Assembly: GCA_012517675.1 (NCBI GenBank)
Contig: JAAYUL010000005.1
Span: 1 to 44,080 of the forward strand
Source of the DNA: Clostridiales bacterium
GTDB lineage: Bacteria > Bacillota > Clostridia > Oscillospirales > Acutalibacteraceae
Direction of reading: 5' to 3'
DNA length: 44,080 nt
Shown here: positions 34,071-42,489 of the stretch, piece by piece
Numbering within the stretch: position 1 is the stretch's first letter
Layout of the letters: every line of letters starts with the position of its first letter
Translations under genes and position numbers: made by a program
Notes under the pieces: generated by a model
The model's database searches: none
What the model saw: the letters and a program-made list of their open reading frames with translations, nothing else
What the model was told of the DNA's origin: nothing

Positions 34071-34347
34071 GGCTTCCAACCTCCTGACACCGTTTTCCCA
34101 GCAAAAGGCCGTTCGGTTCGCTTCCCCCGCCGCGTTTGCGCCGCCGGGCTGCCGCCCGCCCCCTCCCGGGACCCTGATAAAAATAAAAACTCCCTTCCCG
34201 CGAAAACGGAAAGGGAGCGAAACGGCAAAGTAAAACCCACACATACCGAATGCGCGCCTTTCCGCTCGGAACCACCTTGCGGTCAGGTAAAAAACACAGG
34301 CCCTGCATCTCCGGGCGGCAGAACCGCGGGAAGACGCATTGCGATTT
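34071..34347 (-). promoter_or_regulatory. Attenuator-type leader of TM1266-hydG (candidate riboswitch)
   Basis: Between the promoter and the first gene lies about 277 nt of leader. A 6-bp helix AATGCG/CGCATT (34335-34340 with 34249-34254) closes a branched domain of about 92 nt, which holds ACC-GCAA-GGT (34274-34283) and TTCC-GAGC-GGAA (34260-34271). An intrinsic terminator follows at 34178-34217. A 9-mer inside the branched domain (34325-34333; CTTCCCGCG on the minus strand) is exactly complementary to the 3' arm of the terminator (34194-34202; CGCGGGAAG), so one can form only if the other opens. This is the logic of a transcriptional riboswitch or attenuator. No known class is recognised; a T-box was ruled out. 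Ligand unknown. Confidence 0.5.
34178..34217 (-). terminator. Intrinsic terminator within the TM1266-hydG leader
   Basis: On the minus strand CTCCCTTTCCG (34217-34207), loop TTTTCG, CGGGAAGGGAG (34200-34190), one mismatch, then TTTTTATTTTTATC (to 34178). It stands upstream of the coding region, so it can only control its own operon. Confidence 0.8.
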
Positions 34348-34353
34348 AGATTG

Positions 34354-34382
34354 AGTTTATCATGGATTTCGCCGGATGTCAA
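34354..34382 (-). promoter_or_regulatory. Promoter of TM1266-hydG
   Basis: Minus strand TTGACA (34377-34382), 17 bases, TAAACT (34354-34359), with TGA before the -10 (extended type). Start about 34347. Confidence 0.7.
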
Positions 34383-34425
34383 CACGGCCGCGGGAAAAGC
34401 GCTCCGCCAAATAAAAAGGGGAATC

Positions 34426-34454
34426 TTGTCAGATGTTTCCAACCGGCGTATAAT
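34426..34454 (+). promoter_or_regulatory. Promoter of yifB/comM
   Basis: TTGTCA (34426-34431), 17 bases, TATAAT (34449-34454). Start about 34461, 33 bases before the ATG. Divergent from the TM1266-hydG promoter 44 bases away. Confidence 0.7.
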
Positions 34455-34493
34455 AATCTTAAATTTGCATCAACCGGAGCGGAGGGGTTCGGC

Positions 34494-36026
34494 ATGGTAT
34501 CAAGAATGTACAGCATGGGGCTTTACGGGATGGACGCTTTTCCCGTCGAGGTGGAGGCGGATATTTCCGTGGGGCTTCCGTCGTTCGATGTGGTGGGCCT
34601 GCCCGACGCCGCGGTAAAGGAATCGCGCGACCGCGTTCGCTCCGCGCTGAAAAACTGCGGGTTCGATTTTCCGGTCCATAAAATCACCGTGAACCTTGCC
34701 CCGGCGGACAAGCGCAAGGAAGGCCCCATTTACGACCTGCCGCTTCTGGTCGCGCTGCTGAAGGCGAGCGGCCAGCTTTCGGCGGAAACCGACGACAGCA
34801 TCTTCATCGGGGAGCTGTCGCTCACCGGAGAGGTGCGGCCCGTGCGGGGCGTTCTGCCCATGGCGATCCGCGCGCAGCAGGAGGGCTTTTGCAGGCTGTA
34901 TCTGCCCGCCGCAAACGCCGCGGAGGGCGCGGTGGTGCAGGGAATTTCCGTCTACCCCGTAACCGGCGTGGAAGCGCTGCTCGCCCATTTGACCGGACGG
35001 GCGGAAATCGCCCCGGCGCAGGGCGGCGCCCAGACCGAAGGGCCCGCGGTGCCCGTTCCGGATTTTTCGGAGGTGCGGGGCCAGTGCGAGGCAAAGCGCG
35101 CGCTGGAAATCGCGGCCGCGGGAGGACATAACGTTTTGCTGATCGGCCCGCCCGGCTCCGGGAAAAGCATGCTTGCCAAGCGCCTGCCCTCCATTCTGCC
35201 GGACATGACGTTTGAAGAAACGATACAGACCACCAAGATCCATTCCATTGCGGGCGCAATTCCCAGCGGCGTGCCGCTGATCCGCACGCGGCCGTTCCGC
35301 GCGCCGCACCACACGGTTTCCGCCGCGGGCCTTTCGGGCGGCGGCAGCGTTCCGCGCCCGGGCGAAATTTCCCTGGCGCACAACGGCGTGCTGTTTCTGG
35401 ATGAGCTGCCGGAATTTTCGCGCGCCGCCATGGAGGTGCTGCGCCAGCCGGTGGAGGACGGGCGCGTCACCATTTCCCGCGTGAGCGGAACCGTATCGTA
35501 CCCGTGCTCCGTCATGCTGGTGGCGGCGATGAACCCTTGCCCCTGCGGATATTTCGGGCACCCGACCAAACCGTGCACCTGCTCCGCAAACGCGGTGTCC
35601 CGGTATCTGGCCCGGGTTTCCGGCCCGCTGCTCGACCGGCTCGACCTGCACATCGAGGTGCCGCCCGTGGAATTCGACGAGCTGGATTCGGCGGAGAAAG
35701 CCGAAAGCAGCGCGGCCATCAAACAGCGCGTGAACGCCGCGCGGCAGCTGCAAAACGAGCGGTTCCGGAATCTGCCGATCACCTGCAACGCCCGAATTAC
35801 GCCGGACGTTCTGCACGAAATCTGCCGGCTGAGCGACGGCGGGAAGGCGCTGTTCCGCCGCGCGTTTGAAAAGCTGGGCCTTTCCGCCCGAGCGTACGAC
35901 CGGGTGCTCAAGGTTTCGCGCACCATCGCCGACCTGGACGGCAGCGGGGAAATTCTTCCCCGCCATGTCGCGGAAGCGGTCCAGTACCGCAGCCTGGACC
36001 GCAAATACTGGCTCAAGGAGCGTTAA
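34494..36026 (+). CDS. comM: YifB/ComM-like Mg-chelatase-family AAA+ ATPase
   Basis: 510 residues. N-terminal Lon-like S5 fold (GMDAFPVEVEADISVGLPSFDVVGLPDAAVKESRDRVRSAL), then Mg-chelatase AAA+ domain with Walker A IGPPGSGKSML (about 218-228), Walker B GVLFLDELPEF, and a zinc-type cysteine patch NPCPCGYFGHPTKPCTCS, then the C-terminal domain. In Haemophilus and Vibrio, ComM is a branch-migration helicase for natural transformation. The ATG at 34494 follows GGAGGGG. It is not in a dprA operon here. Confidence 0.93.
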   Translation: MVSRMYSMGLYGMDAFPVEVEADISVGLPSFDVVGLPDAAVKESRDRVRSALKNCGFDFPVHKITVNLAPADKRKEGPIYDLPLLVALLKASGQLSAETDDSIFIGELSLTGEVRPVRGVLPMAIRAQQEGFCRLYLPAANAAEGAVVQGISVYPVTGVEALLAHLTGRAEIAPAQGGAQTEGPAVPVPDFSEVRGQCEAKRALEIAAAGGHNVLLIGPPGSGKSMLAKRLPSILPDMTFEETIQTTKIHSIAGAIPSGVPLIRTRPFRAPHHTVSAAGLSGGGSVPRPGEISLAHNGVLFLDELPEFSRAAMEVLRQPVEDGRVTISRVSGTVSYPCSVMLVAAMNPCPCGYFGHPTKPCTCSANAVSRYLARVSGPLLDRLDLHIEVPPVEFDELDSAEKAESSAAIKQRVNAARQLQNERFRNLPITCNARITPDVLHEICRLSDGGKALFRRAFEKLGLSARAYDRVLKVSRTIADLDGSGEILPRHVAEAVQYRSLDRKYWLKER

Positions 36027-36204
36027 TCCGATTCCTTCCTTTCGCCCGGTGCATATTCCGGGTATCCTCACGCAAAATAAGAACCGGTTCTCATCAGGGA
36101 GAAATACCGCGGCGGCGAGAGACAGTTTCGTTTTCCGGGTATTTTCAGCACCGCATGACGGGAGCCATGAGAACGGTTTTGAAAGAGAAAAGGAAGGAAG
36201 AAAA

Positions 36205-36546
36205 ATGGGGATCGTCATCAACAGCACGGACCAATATCAAACCTGCATCAATGAATGTAACCGCTGTGCCCAGGCCTGTCTGGAATGCATGACCGCGTGC
36301 CTGAACGAGCCGGACGTGCAGGCGCGGAGAAGCTGCATCACCATGCTGGCGGAGTGCGCCGGCATCTGCCGGGAAGCGGTCTGCTTTATGTCGATGGGCG
36401 CGCCGCATGCAAAGGAGCTTTGTAAGCTCTGCGCCGTGATCTGCGACAAATGCGCCTGCGAATGCGGCGCGTTTCAGGACAGCCACTGCGTGAAATGCGC
36501 GCAGGAATGCAAAAAATGCTCCGACGAATGCAACAGCATGGGCTGA
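36205..36546 (+). CDS. Cys-rich four-helix bundle protein (DUF326)
   Basis: 113 residues with 21 cysteines, in repeats such as CINECNRCAQACLEC and CVKCAQECKKCSDEC. This is the DUF326/Csp-like pattern of four-helix bundles lined with cysteines that store Cu(I). No signal peptide is seen, so a cytosolic form. AGGAAGGAAG lies before the ATG. Copper storage is inferred from family. Confidence 0.88.
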   Translation: MGIVINSTDQYQTCINECNRCAQACLECMTACLNEPDVQARRSCITMLAECAGICREAVCFMSMGAPHAKELCKLCAVICDKCACECGAFQDSHCVKCAQECKKCSDECNSMG

Positions 36547-36561
36547 CGCAGCCAACGCAAA

Positions 36562-36604
36562 AAAGATACGGGGTCTGCCGGCGCAAATCCCGTATCCTTT
36601 TCTT
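36562..36604. terminator. Bidirectional terminator between DUF326 gene and cheB
   Basis: GATACGGG (36565-36572) / CCCGTATC (36589-36596) with CTTTTCTTT on the plus strand and CTTTTTTG on the minus strand. Confidence 0.85.
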
Positions 36605-37645
36605 TCATCGATTTTCGCGATTGAGCCTTTGAACAATCAGCCCCGCGATGGAGGCGCACGGCGCCTGCCTGGCCACCGCGCCGATATCGTTGGCAACCAT
36701 GGGCATGCCGTACACAACGCTGGACGCTTTGTCCTGCCCGATGGTAAAGGAGCCCTTTTTTCGCATTTCCAGCAGCCCCTGCGCGCCGTCGCGCCCCATG
36801 CCGGTCAGGATGACGCCGATCGCGTCGCTTCCGGCCGTTTTGGCAACGGAGCGGAACAGAACATCCACCGAGGGACAGTGCCCGCTGACTTTTTCTCCCA
36901 GCGCGCATTTTACATAATACCCGCGCGCATCCTTTTCCAGCATCATATGCCGGTCGCCCGCCGCGACCAGCGCCTGGCCCTGCTTTACGCGGTACCCGTC
37001 CTGTGCTTCCAGAACCGTAAAGCTGCAAATCCGGTTCAGCCGCTCCGCATACATTTTCGTAAAGCCGACCGGCATGTGCTGGACAATCAGAATGCCGGGA
37101 ATATCCGCCGGAAGCCGCTTCAGAATGTCCAGCGTTGCCTCCGTTCCCCCTGTGGAAGCCCCGACGGCAATAATGTGCTCGCTGGCGCCTGCAAGGCGGA
37201 GACTGGGAATCAAAGCGCTTTCCGGATGCGAAACAGCCTTTTTCACTCTGGCCGAGGATGCGATTTTTATTTTGACCAGAAGCTCGTTGCAGAACATCTG
37301 GAATTCGTTGCCCCCCTGGGCGGAGGGCTTGCGGACAAAATCCACGGCGCCCGCGTCCAGCGCCTCGAAAATACCGAGATTGACGGAGCTGACCAGAACG
37401 ACCGGGACCGGATGGACCGGAATAAGCTTTTTCAGAAACTCCGTTCCCCGCATGTCCGGCATTTCAACATCAAGCGTAACCACGTCGGGCGAAAGCTCCC
37501 TGATTTTGATCTCCGCTTCCCTGGCCGACGCGGCGCTGCCCACCACTTCAATCCCGGAATCGGCGCTCAAGGCTTTTTGCAGGGCGGTACGAAAAAAAAT
37601 GGAATCATCCACAATCAGCACCCTGAGAATACGGTTGATCGCCAT
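36605..37645 (-). CDS. cheB: Chemotaxis protein-glutamate methylesterase CheB
   Basis: 346 residues. Receiver domain with acidic pair in VDDS and phosphorylation site D59 (TLDVEMP). The esterase domain has the catalytic triad seen as S in VGASTGGTEA, H in IVQHMPVGFT and D in GMGRDGAQG. It removes methyl groups (or deamidates) from chemoreceptors and is switched on by CheA. Its ATG overlaps the cheR stop by one base (TAATG). Confidence 0.96.
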   Translation of the reverse strand: MAINRILRVLIVDDSIFFRTALQKALSADSGIEVVGSAASAREAEIKIRELSPDVVTLDVEMPDMRGTEFLKKLIPVHPVPVVLVSSVNLGIFEALDAGAVDFVRKPSAQGGNEFQMFCNELLVKIKIASSARVKKAVSHPESALIPSLRLAGASEHIIAVGASTGGTEATLDILKRLPADIPGILIVQHMPVGFTKMYAERLNRICSFTVLEAQDGYRVKQGQALVAAGDRHMMLEKDARGYYVKCALGEKVSGHCPSVDVLFRSVAKTAGSDAIGVILTGMGRDGAQGLLEMRKKGSFTIGQDKASSVVYGMPMVANDIGAVARQAPCASIAGLIVQRLNRENR

Positions 37646-38457
37646 TATTTGTATCCTTTCTGATAAACGGAAGGCTCAATATACCGGAACGGCGAGCTTT
37701 CCCTTTGGATGGTTTCGGAATGCCCGATGAACAGGTATCCGCCGGGCTTCAGAACGTCGTAAAACTTTTGAATCAGTTTGTCCCGCGTGGGCTGTTCAAA
37801 ATAGATCATCACATTCCTGCAGAAAATCAGATCGAACGGGGCGCGGAAGACAAACGGGGCCATCAGGTTGAGCTTTTTGAAAATAACCTGATCCTTCACC
37901 TCCGGCCGAAGGGAAAACATCTCCCCGGCCTCCGCACGGAAATATTTCTTTTTCCAATCGGCCGGGATGTTCTTCAGGGAATCGGCGGTATATATCCCGG
38001 TTTTGGCGCCCTGCATGGCCCGTTCGGAAATGTCGGTCGCCAGAATCCGGTAATCCCATTCCCGCTCCCGCATTCCGAAATAATCCCGGATGACCATAAT
38101 GGTGGTAAAAGCCTCTTCCCCGGAAGAGCACCCGGCGCTCCAGATGCGCAGGTTCTTCTGCCGGTTCGTTTTTTCCTGCATGGGCAGAATCGCTTTTTTC
38201 AGAAAATCAAAATGCGCCTGCTCCCTCATAAAATAGGTGTGATTGGTGGTCAGGCGGTTGATCAGGTTCGTGACTTCCCCGGAATTGTTCTGCTTGATCA
38301 GCGCAAAGTAATCCGTGAAATTATTCATTCCTTTTTCCGTCAGCGCGGAATACATTCTGGCTTCAATCAGCTGCCTTTTCTGGATCAAATTGATGCCGTA
38401 GTTGCTTTTTACATAGGAAACGATTTTTTCAAATTCGCTGTCGGTCAGCCGAATCAT
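37645..38457 (-). CDS. cheR: Chemotaxis methyltransferase CheR
   Basis: 270 residues. N-terminal helical domain (IRLTDSEFEKIVSYVKSNYGINL), then the SAM domain with WSAGCSSGEEAFTTIM, RILATDISERAM and FDLIFCRNVMIYF. It methylates receptor glutamates, countering CheB. ATG at 38457 with GGAGGGGG seven bases upstream. CheA ends 22 bases before. Confidence 0.96.
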   Translation of the reverse strand: MIRLTDSEFEKIVSYVKSNYGINLIQKRQLIEARMYSALTEKGMNNFTDYFALIKQNNSGEVTNLINRLTTNHTYFMREQAHFDFLKKAILPMQEKTNRQKNLRIWSAGCSSGEEAFTTIMVIRDYFGMREREWDYRILATDISERAMQGAKTGIYTADSLKNIPADWKKKYFRAEAGEMFSLRPEVKDQVIFKKLNLMAPFVFRAPFDLIFCRNVMIYFEQPTRDKLIQKFYDVLKPGGYLFIGHSETIQRESSPFRYIEPSVYQKGYK

Positions 38458-38479
38458 TGTTTTTCCCCCTCCGTCGCGG

Positions 38480-40540
38480 TCAGTTGCCGTTGTAAAGGCT
38501 GAGGACATCCAGGATCAGGCTGATGCTGCCGTCCCCAAGGATCGCGCAGCCCGAAATGCCCGTGTCTTTCAAATTGAACCGGCTGAGATATTCCGGCAGG
38601 CCCTTGACCACCACCTGCTGTTCCCCGAGCAGCTGGTCCGCGAAAATGCAGTACGCCTTTTCATGCGTTTCCGCCAGGACCACGATTCCGTCGCCGACGC
38701 GGCGGACCTCTGTTTCCAGCCCGAAAACGTCGTGAAGCCGCACAAGCGGATAATACATGCCGCGCACCATCACGATCTCACGGCCGTCCGTGTCGCGCAG
38801 AACGCTTTCCTCCGGTATTTTGAACAGCTGCCTGATATTATTGATCGGAATGGTGAACATGGTGCCGCCGACCGAGACCTTCATCCCGTTGACAATGGCG
38901 AGCGTAAGCGGTATTTTAAACAGAATCTTCGTGCCCTTCCCCACTTCGCTGGAAAGGGAAACATCCCCGCCGATCTGCTCCACGTTTTTCTTGACCACAT
39001 CCATCCCCACGCCGCGGCCGGAGTATTCCGTGACCACCTCGTTGGTGGAAAAGCCGGGCATCAGAATAAAGTTGTAAATTTCCTTGTCGGTGTATTCCTT
39101 TTCCGGCTTTTTCAGCATGCCCTGCCGCTTGGCCTTATTCATCACCGCGGTCTTGTCGATTCCCGCGCCGTCGTCCTGAATGGCGATCAGGATTTCCCCG
39201 CCGGTATTCTGGGCGGAAAGGGTGATTTTCCCTTTGGGCGGCTTGTCCGTGCGGGCGCGCTCCTCCCGGGTCTCGATCCCGTGGTCCATCGCGTTGCGCA
39301 CCAGATGCATGATCGGGTCGCCGATGTGGTCGATAATGGTTTTGTCCACTTCGGTGTCCTCGCCGACCAGAACCAGCTCCACATCCTTGTCCAGCTTTCT
39401 GGACATATCGCGCACAATGCGGTTCATTCGCTGAAACACCCCGGAAATCGGCACCATGCGGATGGACATGACCACCTCCTGCAGCTCGTTGGTCAGCTTG
39501 CGCAGCTGGCGCGACGCCTTGGTGAACTGGTTGTCGATCGTTTCCTGCCGGTTTGTCTGCATGGAGGTCACCATCGATTCGGTGATCACGATCTCTCCCA
39601 TCAGGTCCATCAGGCTGTCCAGCTTGGAAAGGTTGACGTTGATCAGGTTCTGTTTGACCGCGGTGTGCCTGCCGTTCTGTCCGGCAGCCTGCCCCGGTTT
39701 TTCATTCTTTTCCCCCGCTTCCTCCCGTTCTGCGGAAGAAGCATCAACCGCCGCGTCCAGCACGGTATAATTTTTCGTATAAACAAAGTTTTCGATCAGC
39801 TTCAGCACGCTTTTTCTCGCCGCTTCCGTGCGGAAAAAAAGGAGAAAGCCGTTTTTGAAAATTTCCGCGGCGGAATCCGGATTGGTTTCAATATCCTCCG
39901 GAGCGTACCGCACCTCCGGCGTCACGTCGGTCACGCTCTGCACCAGCATGACGGCGCGCAGGTTGACCATTTCGGTATCCTCCGCAAAATCGACCCTGAC
40001 CGGGAACGGATACCGCGCGTCCGCCCCGACTAAGGCCGCGCTCCCGCTTGGACGGGCCGTTTCGGCGGGCGGGGCTTTCGCCTCCCCGTTTTGCGCCTCG
40101 GCTCCCTGCTCCGGAGCAGCCGGAGCGGCGTCTTTTCCGGAGGAAATCTTTTTCAGAAAATCATTAATTTCCTGCTCAAACGTGCCGATATCTGTAGTGA
40201 GCTCTTCGTTTTTTTCCACCTTTTCGATTTCATTCTTCAGAAAATCGCCGGACTGGAACATCAGGTCGAACAGCTCCTGGATATATTGGGGCTGAATTCC
40301 GTTTTCCCGGACAAAAAAGAACAGATCCTCCACCTTGTGGGAAATGGTGGCCAGGCTGTTGAACTGCATCATCGCGGAAGAGCCCTTGATGGTATGCATG
40401 ATTCTGAATATCTCATTGATGCTGTCGGAGTCGAAATTGTGTTCCTTTTCGCAATTGAGGAGGATTTCGTCCAGATGCTCCAGCAGATCATTCGCTTCAA
40501 ACAAATAGACTTCAAGCATGGATTCCATATTGCCGTCCAT
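38480..40540 (-). CDS. cheA: Chemotaxis histidine kinase CheA
   Basis: 686 residues. P1 phosphotransfer domain with H49 (IMHTIKGSSAMM), a linker/P2 region (about 130-285), P3 dimerisation helix pair, P4 kinase with N box VRNAMDHGIE and G boxes DDGAGID and GRGVGMDVV, and P5 CheW-like domain (about 555-686). It phosphorylates CheY and CheB. First gene of cheA-cheR-cheB. A possible SigD promoter lies at 40578-40604. Confidence 0.97.
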   Translation of the reverse strand: MDGNMESMLEVYLFEANDLLEHLDEILLNCEKEHNFDSDSINEIFRIMHTIKGSSAMMQFNSLATISHKVEDLFFFVRENGIQPQYIQELFDLMFQSGDFLKNEIEKVEKNEELTTDIGTFEQEINDFLKKISSGKDAAPAAPEQGAEAQNGEAKAPPAETARPSGSAALVGADARYPFPVRVDFAEDTEMVNLRAVMLVQSVTDVTPEVRYAPEDIETNPDSAAEIFKNGFLLFFRTEAARKSVLKLIENFVYTKNYTVLDAAVDASSAEREEAGEKNEKPGQAAGQNGRHTAVKQNLINVNLSKLDSLMDLMGEIVITESMVTSMQTNRQETIDNQFTKASRQLRKLTNELQEVVMSIRMVPISGVFQRMNRIVRDMSRKLDKDVELVLVGEDTEVDKTIIDHIGDPIMHLVRNAMDHGIETREERARTDKPPKGKITLSAQNTGGEILIAIQDDGAGIDKTAVMNKAKRQGMLKKPEKEYTDKEIYNFILMPGFSTNEVVTEYSGRGVGMDVVKKNVEQIGGDVSLSSEVGKGTKILFKIPLTLAIVNGMKVSVGGTMFTIPINNIRQLFKIPEESVLRDTDGREIVMVRGMYYPLVRLHDVFGLETEVRRVGDGIVVLAETHEKAYCIFADQLLGEQQVVVKGLPEYLSRFNLKDTGISGCAILGDGSISLILDVLSLYNGN

Positions 40541-40577
40541 TGAAAAATCACCGCCTAATCAATCTTTTATATTTTAT

Positions 40578-40604
40578 ATATCGTATCAACCGCTGTAAAA
40601 TTAA
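40578..40604 (-). promoter_or_regulatory. Candidate sigma-D (flagellar) promoter of cheA
   Basis: Minus strand TTAA (40601-40604), 15 bases, TACGATAT (40578-40585); consensus TAAA-N15-GCCGATAT. The match is partial, but spacing and context (cheA) fit. Confidence 0.4.
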
Positions 40605-40633
40605 CTGCCAATTTTATTTTTTGAGGTGTTTTT

Positions 40634-42055
40634 ATGCCCGACAACTTAAGAATTACAACGCCGGTCAACGTAAACGAGGGGATTAACCGGACCCAGCCTT
40701 CCCGCCAGGGGCAGGCGGTTTCGCCGATCGACCCGTCGCGGGTAAACCGCCCGAACGCGGAAAACCAGACGGACCAGAACGCGCAGTTTGAATTTTTGCC
40801 GGACCGGGACTCCGTTTTCAGCAAATATGTGGAGCATTTGGAGGAAACGCCCGGGCTTTCGCAGACCATGATGAAAATCATGTTCGACCTGTTCAGCAAA
40901 GCGGGCGGCGCCCAGAGCGCCAAAGTGTCCTCCGCCGCGATGAAACAGCTTTTCGAAGCCATGCGGATGGACAAGCCCGAAATGCTGGAAGCGCTGATGT
41001 TTCAGGCGAAAAACCAGACAAAATTTTCCGGCGATGCCTTTCACCTCCTGCGTGAAATCGCAAACCGGTTCCCAAACAGCGATTTTGAAGCCCGCCTGGC
41101 GGAATTTTTGAAGGCTTACGACGGGTATTTTTCCACAGCGGACACCACCCTTGCCGTTGCGGCGGACCTGCGGCGGATTGCCCGGCAGATCCCCCGTCCG
41201 CACAGCGCGGAGCTTTCGTCGCTGAGCGCCGGCCTGGAAACGGAGCAGCCAACCGAAAACCTTGCGGAAAATCTTGCCCTGCTGAAGGAAAAGGTCATTC
41301 CCATGCTGAGCCGCTATGTGAACGCCTCCAACGATTTCGGCCCCGCAAGGGACGGCATCACCCTTCTTCTCTACGATATCGCACGGCTGAACACCGGCAC
41401 GCGGGAGGCACTCGCGGAAAAATCCGCTTCCCTGCTGGACTGCTGCCGCTACGAGCTGAATTTTTCCGAGGACAAGCTGGAAGGGCTGCGCGGCCTGCTC
41501 GCGAATCAGATGACCGAGCAGGCGCAAAAGCCGGAAAACTCCTTCTTTGATTCGCTGATGGCCTTCCTTTCGGAGGGGAAAAAGCACAGCGGCTCCGACA
41601 TGAGTCACGCGCTGTTCCGCGACACCGCAAACGCCCTGCTGCTGGACCAAAGCGTTTACATGCCGTTCACGCATCTCGTCCTTCCGGCCGCCTGCAACGG
41701 AAAATTCCTGTTTTCCGAGCTTTGGATTGAAAAAAACGGGGAGCATTCCGCCGGCGGAAAAATCCAGCCGGCCGTGCGCCCGATCCATCTGTTTTTAAAA
41801 TTCGAGATTAAATCCCTCGGCGTCTTCTCGGCGGAGATTTCCCTTTCGGGCCGGTCGGCGCGCATGAAGCTGAGCTGCCCCGCCGCGCTGGAAAACAACC
41901 GCACGCAGATCGGCGGAGCGCTGTCCGGAATACTCGAAGCGAACGGGCTTACCCCGGAAGCCGTTGAACTGGTGCCTGAAAACAGCATTCCAATTGAAAA
42001 GCGGATTATGAAAAAAGTGTACGAAAGGAAGGTCGGCATCGATGTCACAGTCTGA
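40634..42055 (+). CDS. FliK-like protein with Flg_hook-type C-terminus (YlqG-like)
   Basis: 473 residues. The N-terminal 60 residues are polar and disordered-looking. A helical middle part (about 60-320) has no known family. The last 90 residues (PIHLFLKFEIKSLG, FSAEISLSGRSARMKLSC, AALENNRTQIGGALSGILEANGLTPEAVELV) have the strand/helix order of the FliK C-terminal hook-length domain. The next gene, overlapping by 14 bases, codes for a lone FlhB C-terminal domain, the natural target of FliK. The pair resembles ylqG-ylqH of Bacillus. Family call from pattern, not from strong identity. Confidence 0.6.
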   Translation: MPDNLRITTPVNVNEGINRTQPSRQGQAVSPIDPSRVNRPNAENQTDQNAQFEFLPDRDSVFSKYVEHLEETPGLSQTMMKIMFDLFSKAGGAQSAKVSSAAMKQLFEAMRMDKPEMLEALMFQAKNQTKFSGDAFHLLREIANRFPNSDFEARLAEFLKAYDGYFSTADTTLAVAADLRRIARQIPRPHSAELSSLSAGLETEQPTENLAENLALLKEKVIPMLSRYVNASNDFGPARDGITLLLYDIARLNTGTREALAEKSASLLDCCRYELNFSEDKLEGLRGLLANQMTEQAQKPENSFFDSLMAFLSEGKKHSGSDMSHALFRDTANALLLDQSVYMPFTHLVLPAACNGKFLFSELWIEKNGEHSAGGKIQPAVRPIHLFLKFEIKSLGVFSAEISLSGRSARMKLSCPAALENNRTQIGGALSGILEANGLTPEAVELVPENSIPIEKRIMKKVYERKVGIDVTV

Positions 42056-42365
42056 CAGCAGAAAAAGAGCGGCCGCGCTGAAATATTCGCCGGACCTGTC
42101 CCAAAGCGCCCCGATCGTGGTGGCCGCCGGCATGGGATTTGCCGCGCAGAAAATCATTGATCTGGCGCGGGACAGCAGCGTGCCGGTGTATGAAGACGCT
42201 TCCCTTGCGGCGCTGCTTTCCCAGCTGGACGCGGGAGAAGAGATCCCGCCGGAGCTGTACCGCGCCATTGTGGACATTTACGTGTATTTTCTGAACTACG
42301 ACCCGCGCCCGCCCGCGGCCGGCGCCCGGGACAAAAGTGAGGAGGAGCGGAAAATTTCCACGTAG
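42042..42365 (+). CDS. Stand-alone FlhB C-terminal domain protein (YlqH-like)
   Basis: 107 residues: KRAAALKYSPDLSQSAPIVVAAGMGFAAQKIIDLARDSSVPVYEDASLAALLSQL and PPELYRAIVDIYVYF is the cytoplasmic FlhB/YscU export-switch domain, lacking the membrane part and starting beyond the NPTH autocleavage site. True FlhB is elsewhere. Such short paralogues (FlhB2/YlqH) can in part replace the FlhB C-domain. It overlaps the preceding gene by 14 bases, so translation is coupled. Confidence 0.88.
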   Translation: MSQSDSRKRAAALKYSPDLSQSAPIVVAAGMGFAAQKIIDLARDSSVPVYEDASLAALLSQLDAGEEIPPELYRAIVDIYVYFLNYDPRPPAAGARDKSEEERKIST

Positions 42366-42369
42366 AGGC

Positions 42370-42396
42370 TAATTTTTTTCCGCTTTGATCCGATAT
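42370..42396 (+). promoter_or_regulatory. Candidate sigma-D promoter before cheW
   Basis: TAAT (42370-42373), 15 bases, TCCGATAT (42389-42396), close to the consensus TAAA-N15-GCCGATAT. It lies 94 bases before the cheW start. Confidence 0.5.
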
Positions 42397-42489
42397 ATTT
42401 TTCAGTTGAGATATCCTGCGGACCCGGCTCCGAAACGGGAATCCGGTCGATAAATTCGCCGCGCGGACGCGGCAGAAACGGTGAACGGT

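Noticed and set aside
34260..34290. T-box-like string AAGGTGGTTCCGAGCGG on the minus strand
   Set aside because: It resembles the T-box antiterminator consensus, but it is only about 65 nt from the predicted start, leaving no room for stem I with a specifier loop, and the terminator does not overlap it.
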